64,000 nucleotides of DNA, taken from Margaritifera margaritifera (taxonomy: Eukaryota > Mollusca > Bivalvia > Unionida > Margaritiferidae). Location of the stretch: assembly GCA_029931535.1 (NCBI GenBank), contig JAQPZY010001129.1:310001-374000 (forward strand), given 5' to 3'. Of the stretch, positions 61,484 to 64,000 are shown in pieces. Position numbers and translations under genes: made by a program. A model generated the notes under the pieces. The model saw nothing but the letters and a program-made list of their open reading frames with translations, was not told the origin of the DNA and ran no database searches. Each line of letters begins with the position of its first letter. Position 1 is the first letter of the stretch.

Positions 61484-62240
61484 AAGGTTCGTTGTTTTAC
61501 ACTTCCTCTGTTTTATTTGTTTTGGGGTTGCTTTTTTAATTTTATTTTTTGTTTTGCTTTGTTTTTGTTTTGTTGTTGTTTTGTTTTGTTTTACTTGTAC
61601 TAAACTTAGTGATCTGCACATTAATATAACAAAATAAGGGATTGTGCTATCATTTTTAAGAACTGTTAAGAACAAATGAACAAACTGAATATGCTTTATA
61701 ATCAACACAAAGTATTCATATTTATTAAAAAATATAGGCTTAATAACCGGCTTATCACGTGTAATTTAGGCCTCATAGTGTGCATAGTGATATTCTACTC
61801 GAGTGCTTGCTTATTCTGTCCGTGCGACACCAGTACTCAGCGAGGTAGAGCAAGAACATTTAGTTTTGCTCCGGATTTCTTCCAAAAGACTACCTTCCAA
61901 AATCATCACTGAATTTGCGGTTGGTCCTATCATTTCAAAAACTAATATGAGATTTTCTTGACGAACATTTTGAACGATGTTATTTGCACTTATAACACTT
62001 TTATTGACGTAAATATAGTAATATATTTATTTGACAGAAAACTTCACAGTGTCTTCTGTGAACGATGGGACGGCGTCTTGTTTTCGTTACCTTTGACTAT
62101 CATATCACAACAGTCTAAACTTAGACCCTTTCTCCTTTACGAACATGACGACATCTTTATCCTGAGCTATTATCTCAATTCAAAACAATATATATTAATC
62201 AAAATCATTGTAACTGAAATAATGGCTAAGTAATATAATC

Positions 62241-62244
<4 letters not shown>

Positions 62245-62322
<78 letters not shown>
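62245..62322. repeat. (TA)n microsatellite
   Basis: About 78 bp of TA dinucleotides. Confidence 0.97.
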
Positions 62323-62327
<5 letters not shown>

Positions 62328-62815
62328 TATTTCTCCAAACGTTGTACTTGAAATAAAACAGAAGGTATAAAAATGTATTTCTGATTTCTTTTCTGAGACA
62401 TCTCGCGGATTTGCGATTCTTTCTTTACTGGTCTTGGGCTGCTTGTCTCACAGTTCGGTAACTATTATAATATGCTCAGACACGAAACAAAACTAATCAA
62501 AATCCGTTATGCTCTATTACAGACATCACCCATTTGTGCGCTAAATCTTTAGAATTTACAACTCGAGAAATTGATACAAAATCCCAGATAAAAACTGTAA
62601 AAAGTCTGAGAGATTTGCGTCTTGACTGAGGAGGCATTATTTCTCAAAATTAGTATGCACTCTTATCTTTTATCATAAAAAAACAACACAAATTCTTGAT
62701 GAATTTCGCAAATGTTAATAGCAGAAACAGAGTGCATTCACCCTATTTTATCAAGCACCCAAGTAAATCAACAGTCTAAGTCATTTATCCCCTAAAATGA
62801 CAATATTTTGACGTG

Positions 62816-62985
62816 AAAGAGCTGTGGTGGCTCAGTGGTTAGCGTGCCGGACTCGCGACGGGTGCGGGTCCGAATTGGATCAGCGGGAGTTGACTATTAT
62901 GGTGTGTCATTTGGCAAGGTACTTTGCTCCAATTGCCTCAGTACTATATAACATACTTTTGTTGATGTGCCGTAAAACACAAACT
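62816..62985 (+). mobile_element. tRNA-derived SINE
   Basis: The head has A box TGGCTCAGTGG (62828-62838) and B box GGTCCGAATTG (62867-62877) with tRNA-like spacing. The body then reads GTGTGTCATTTGGCAAGGTA and CTTTGCTCCAATTGCCTCAG, the same central domain as the SINE at 52190-52325. It ends near GCCGTAAAACAC. Different heads with a shared body suggest related SINE families. Confidence 0.82.
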
Positions 62986-64000
62986 AAACCATGATAAATA
63001 CTTGAGCTGTTAAGTATTTTATTTCTTCAGGAGTGAATGCTTACTATTTTTTAAAACATTTTTCGTATCTAACTCTAGGCTTAATAAGAAAAAAAATTGC
63101 AAGTAAATGATTTACTGTCATATCCCTAACTGTGTTTTTTTTATCTATAGGAACATTTAAGAGAAAATATTAAACAAGTTAACCAATTTGAAGATCTAGA
63201 TTCAGTGATGCTATTACAAGAAACACCGCGTTCTCATATCTGCCGAATACCACGTGGAAATCCGTTAATTGTTTTCACGTTAGGTTTTATATAGTTCCGC
63301 ACTTACATAATACTTTAGTTTTTGTTTATTCGAAACACACTACTGATAAAACTATAGGGAAGCAGTAAAGGGTCATAAATGTTCGGTCTGTTCTTGATGG
63401 ATTCTTTGAAATTACCTTATCATACTATCAATTCGGACTGAGCGAAGCATTGCGGTCTGCCTCGCTAAAGTAAAATACTTAATTTAACTAAATATTATAT
63501 TTGACGGGCGCAGCTGATGCTACGCTTCATTCGAATTGATAATAAAATTGCAGAATTTGTATGTTAGCAATTTATCTTCTAAAAGTGTCTGATATTTGTG
63601 ACATTTTGTGCAAGTTCGTCTGCAAAATTGCCTCGATCAACAAGAAGCAGATTGTTTTATTTTTGTATATTTTTTTAAAGCGTGACGTTTTTCTTTAATG
63701 GCATATCAAACAATATTGTTAATAATGGTAAATGTATCCGGGTGACGGTAATTCGTATTAATTTAAAATCTAGCCTGATATTTAAAAGAAAATGGACAAA
63801 TTCAGCACGATTTATCACAAAATCTTTTTAAATGAAAGCTTTCAATGGAAGCCAATTGGATTCGGGATTAAAAATAAATAAAAATGAAAATAAACCGACA
63901 AATGTTACACTGGATTGACATCCATGTCCATTCTTTCCAAGATCTACCCTATTTTTGTCATTTGATATTATACGAGTATAGACCCTTCTTGAAGTGAATA
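62986..64000. other. Non-coding stretch to the window end
   Basis: Nothing recognised. Confidence 0.45.

Overview
This is an AT-rich animal genome window, most likely from a marine mollusc (bivalve or cephalopod). The evidence is the density of (TA)n, (CATA)n, (GA)n and (GT)n microsatellites, the tRNA-derived SINEs and non-LTR elements, and the absence of prokaryotic gene organisation. The exact species cannot be read from the sequence. I found no intact host protein-coding gene. Nearly everything recognisable is a transposable element, an old virus-like element or tandem DNA, and every coding region carries stops or frameshifts.

Layout. (1) 1-1480: antisense endonuclease of a LINE (LINE-A), split by a 649-bp solo LTR at 350-998. 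(2) 4490-6900: antisense LINE-B remnant, from the linker through the reverse transcriptase to the C-terminal domain, followed by an LTR end at 6986-7200. (3) 8760-10229: two tandem arrays with 33-bp and 38-bp units. (4) 13815-13970: a hAT-type MITE with perfect 8-bp target duplications. (5) 14393-20664: a nearly complete Ty3/gypsy-class LTR retrotransposon. It has a proline-tRNA-type primer site and a gag resembling the ancestor of the SCAN domain. Its pol order is PR-INT-RT-RNaseH, with integrase before RT, which is the order of the Gmr1 clade. (6) 21490-23900: LINE-C, with its RT on the minus strand and its endonuclease inverted on the plus strand, as twin priming would produce. (7) 24.1-34.5 kb: tandem arrays, a 292-bp duplication, palindromes and an old degenerate repeat rich in nuclear-receptor-like half-sites. 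(8) 36385-36711: a second hAT-type MITE with a perfect 8-bp duplication. (9) 37.7-43.4 kb: a GC-richer island holding a decayed Maverick/Polinton (adintovirus-like) element on the minus strand. In reading order it carries a protein-primed family-B DNA polymerase, a packaging-ATPase fragment, an adenain-like cysteine protease, a long fibre built of phage-tail-fibre-type repeats, and a coiled-coil/membrane protein. (10) 48109-49975: a broken copy of an uncharacterised invertebrate gene family ending in a Cys-rich CXC-like motif. (11) 50-64 kb: microsatellites, short tandem arrays, a perfect 20-bp inverted repeat and two SINEs that share a central domain.

The modules do not form a host pathway. 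Two sets do belong together. The gag, PR, INT, RT and RNase H pieces are one retrotransposon. The PolB, ATPase, protease and fibre pieces are one virus-like transposon of replication, packaging, capsid-maturation and attachment genes. The second set, especially the bacteriophage-style fibre repeats inside an animal Polinton, is the most interesting content.
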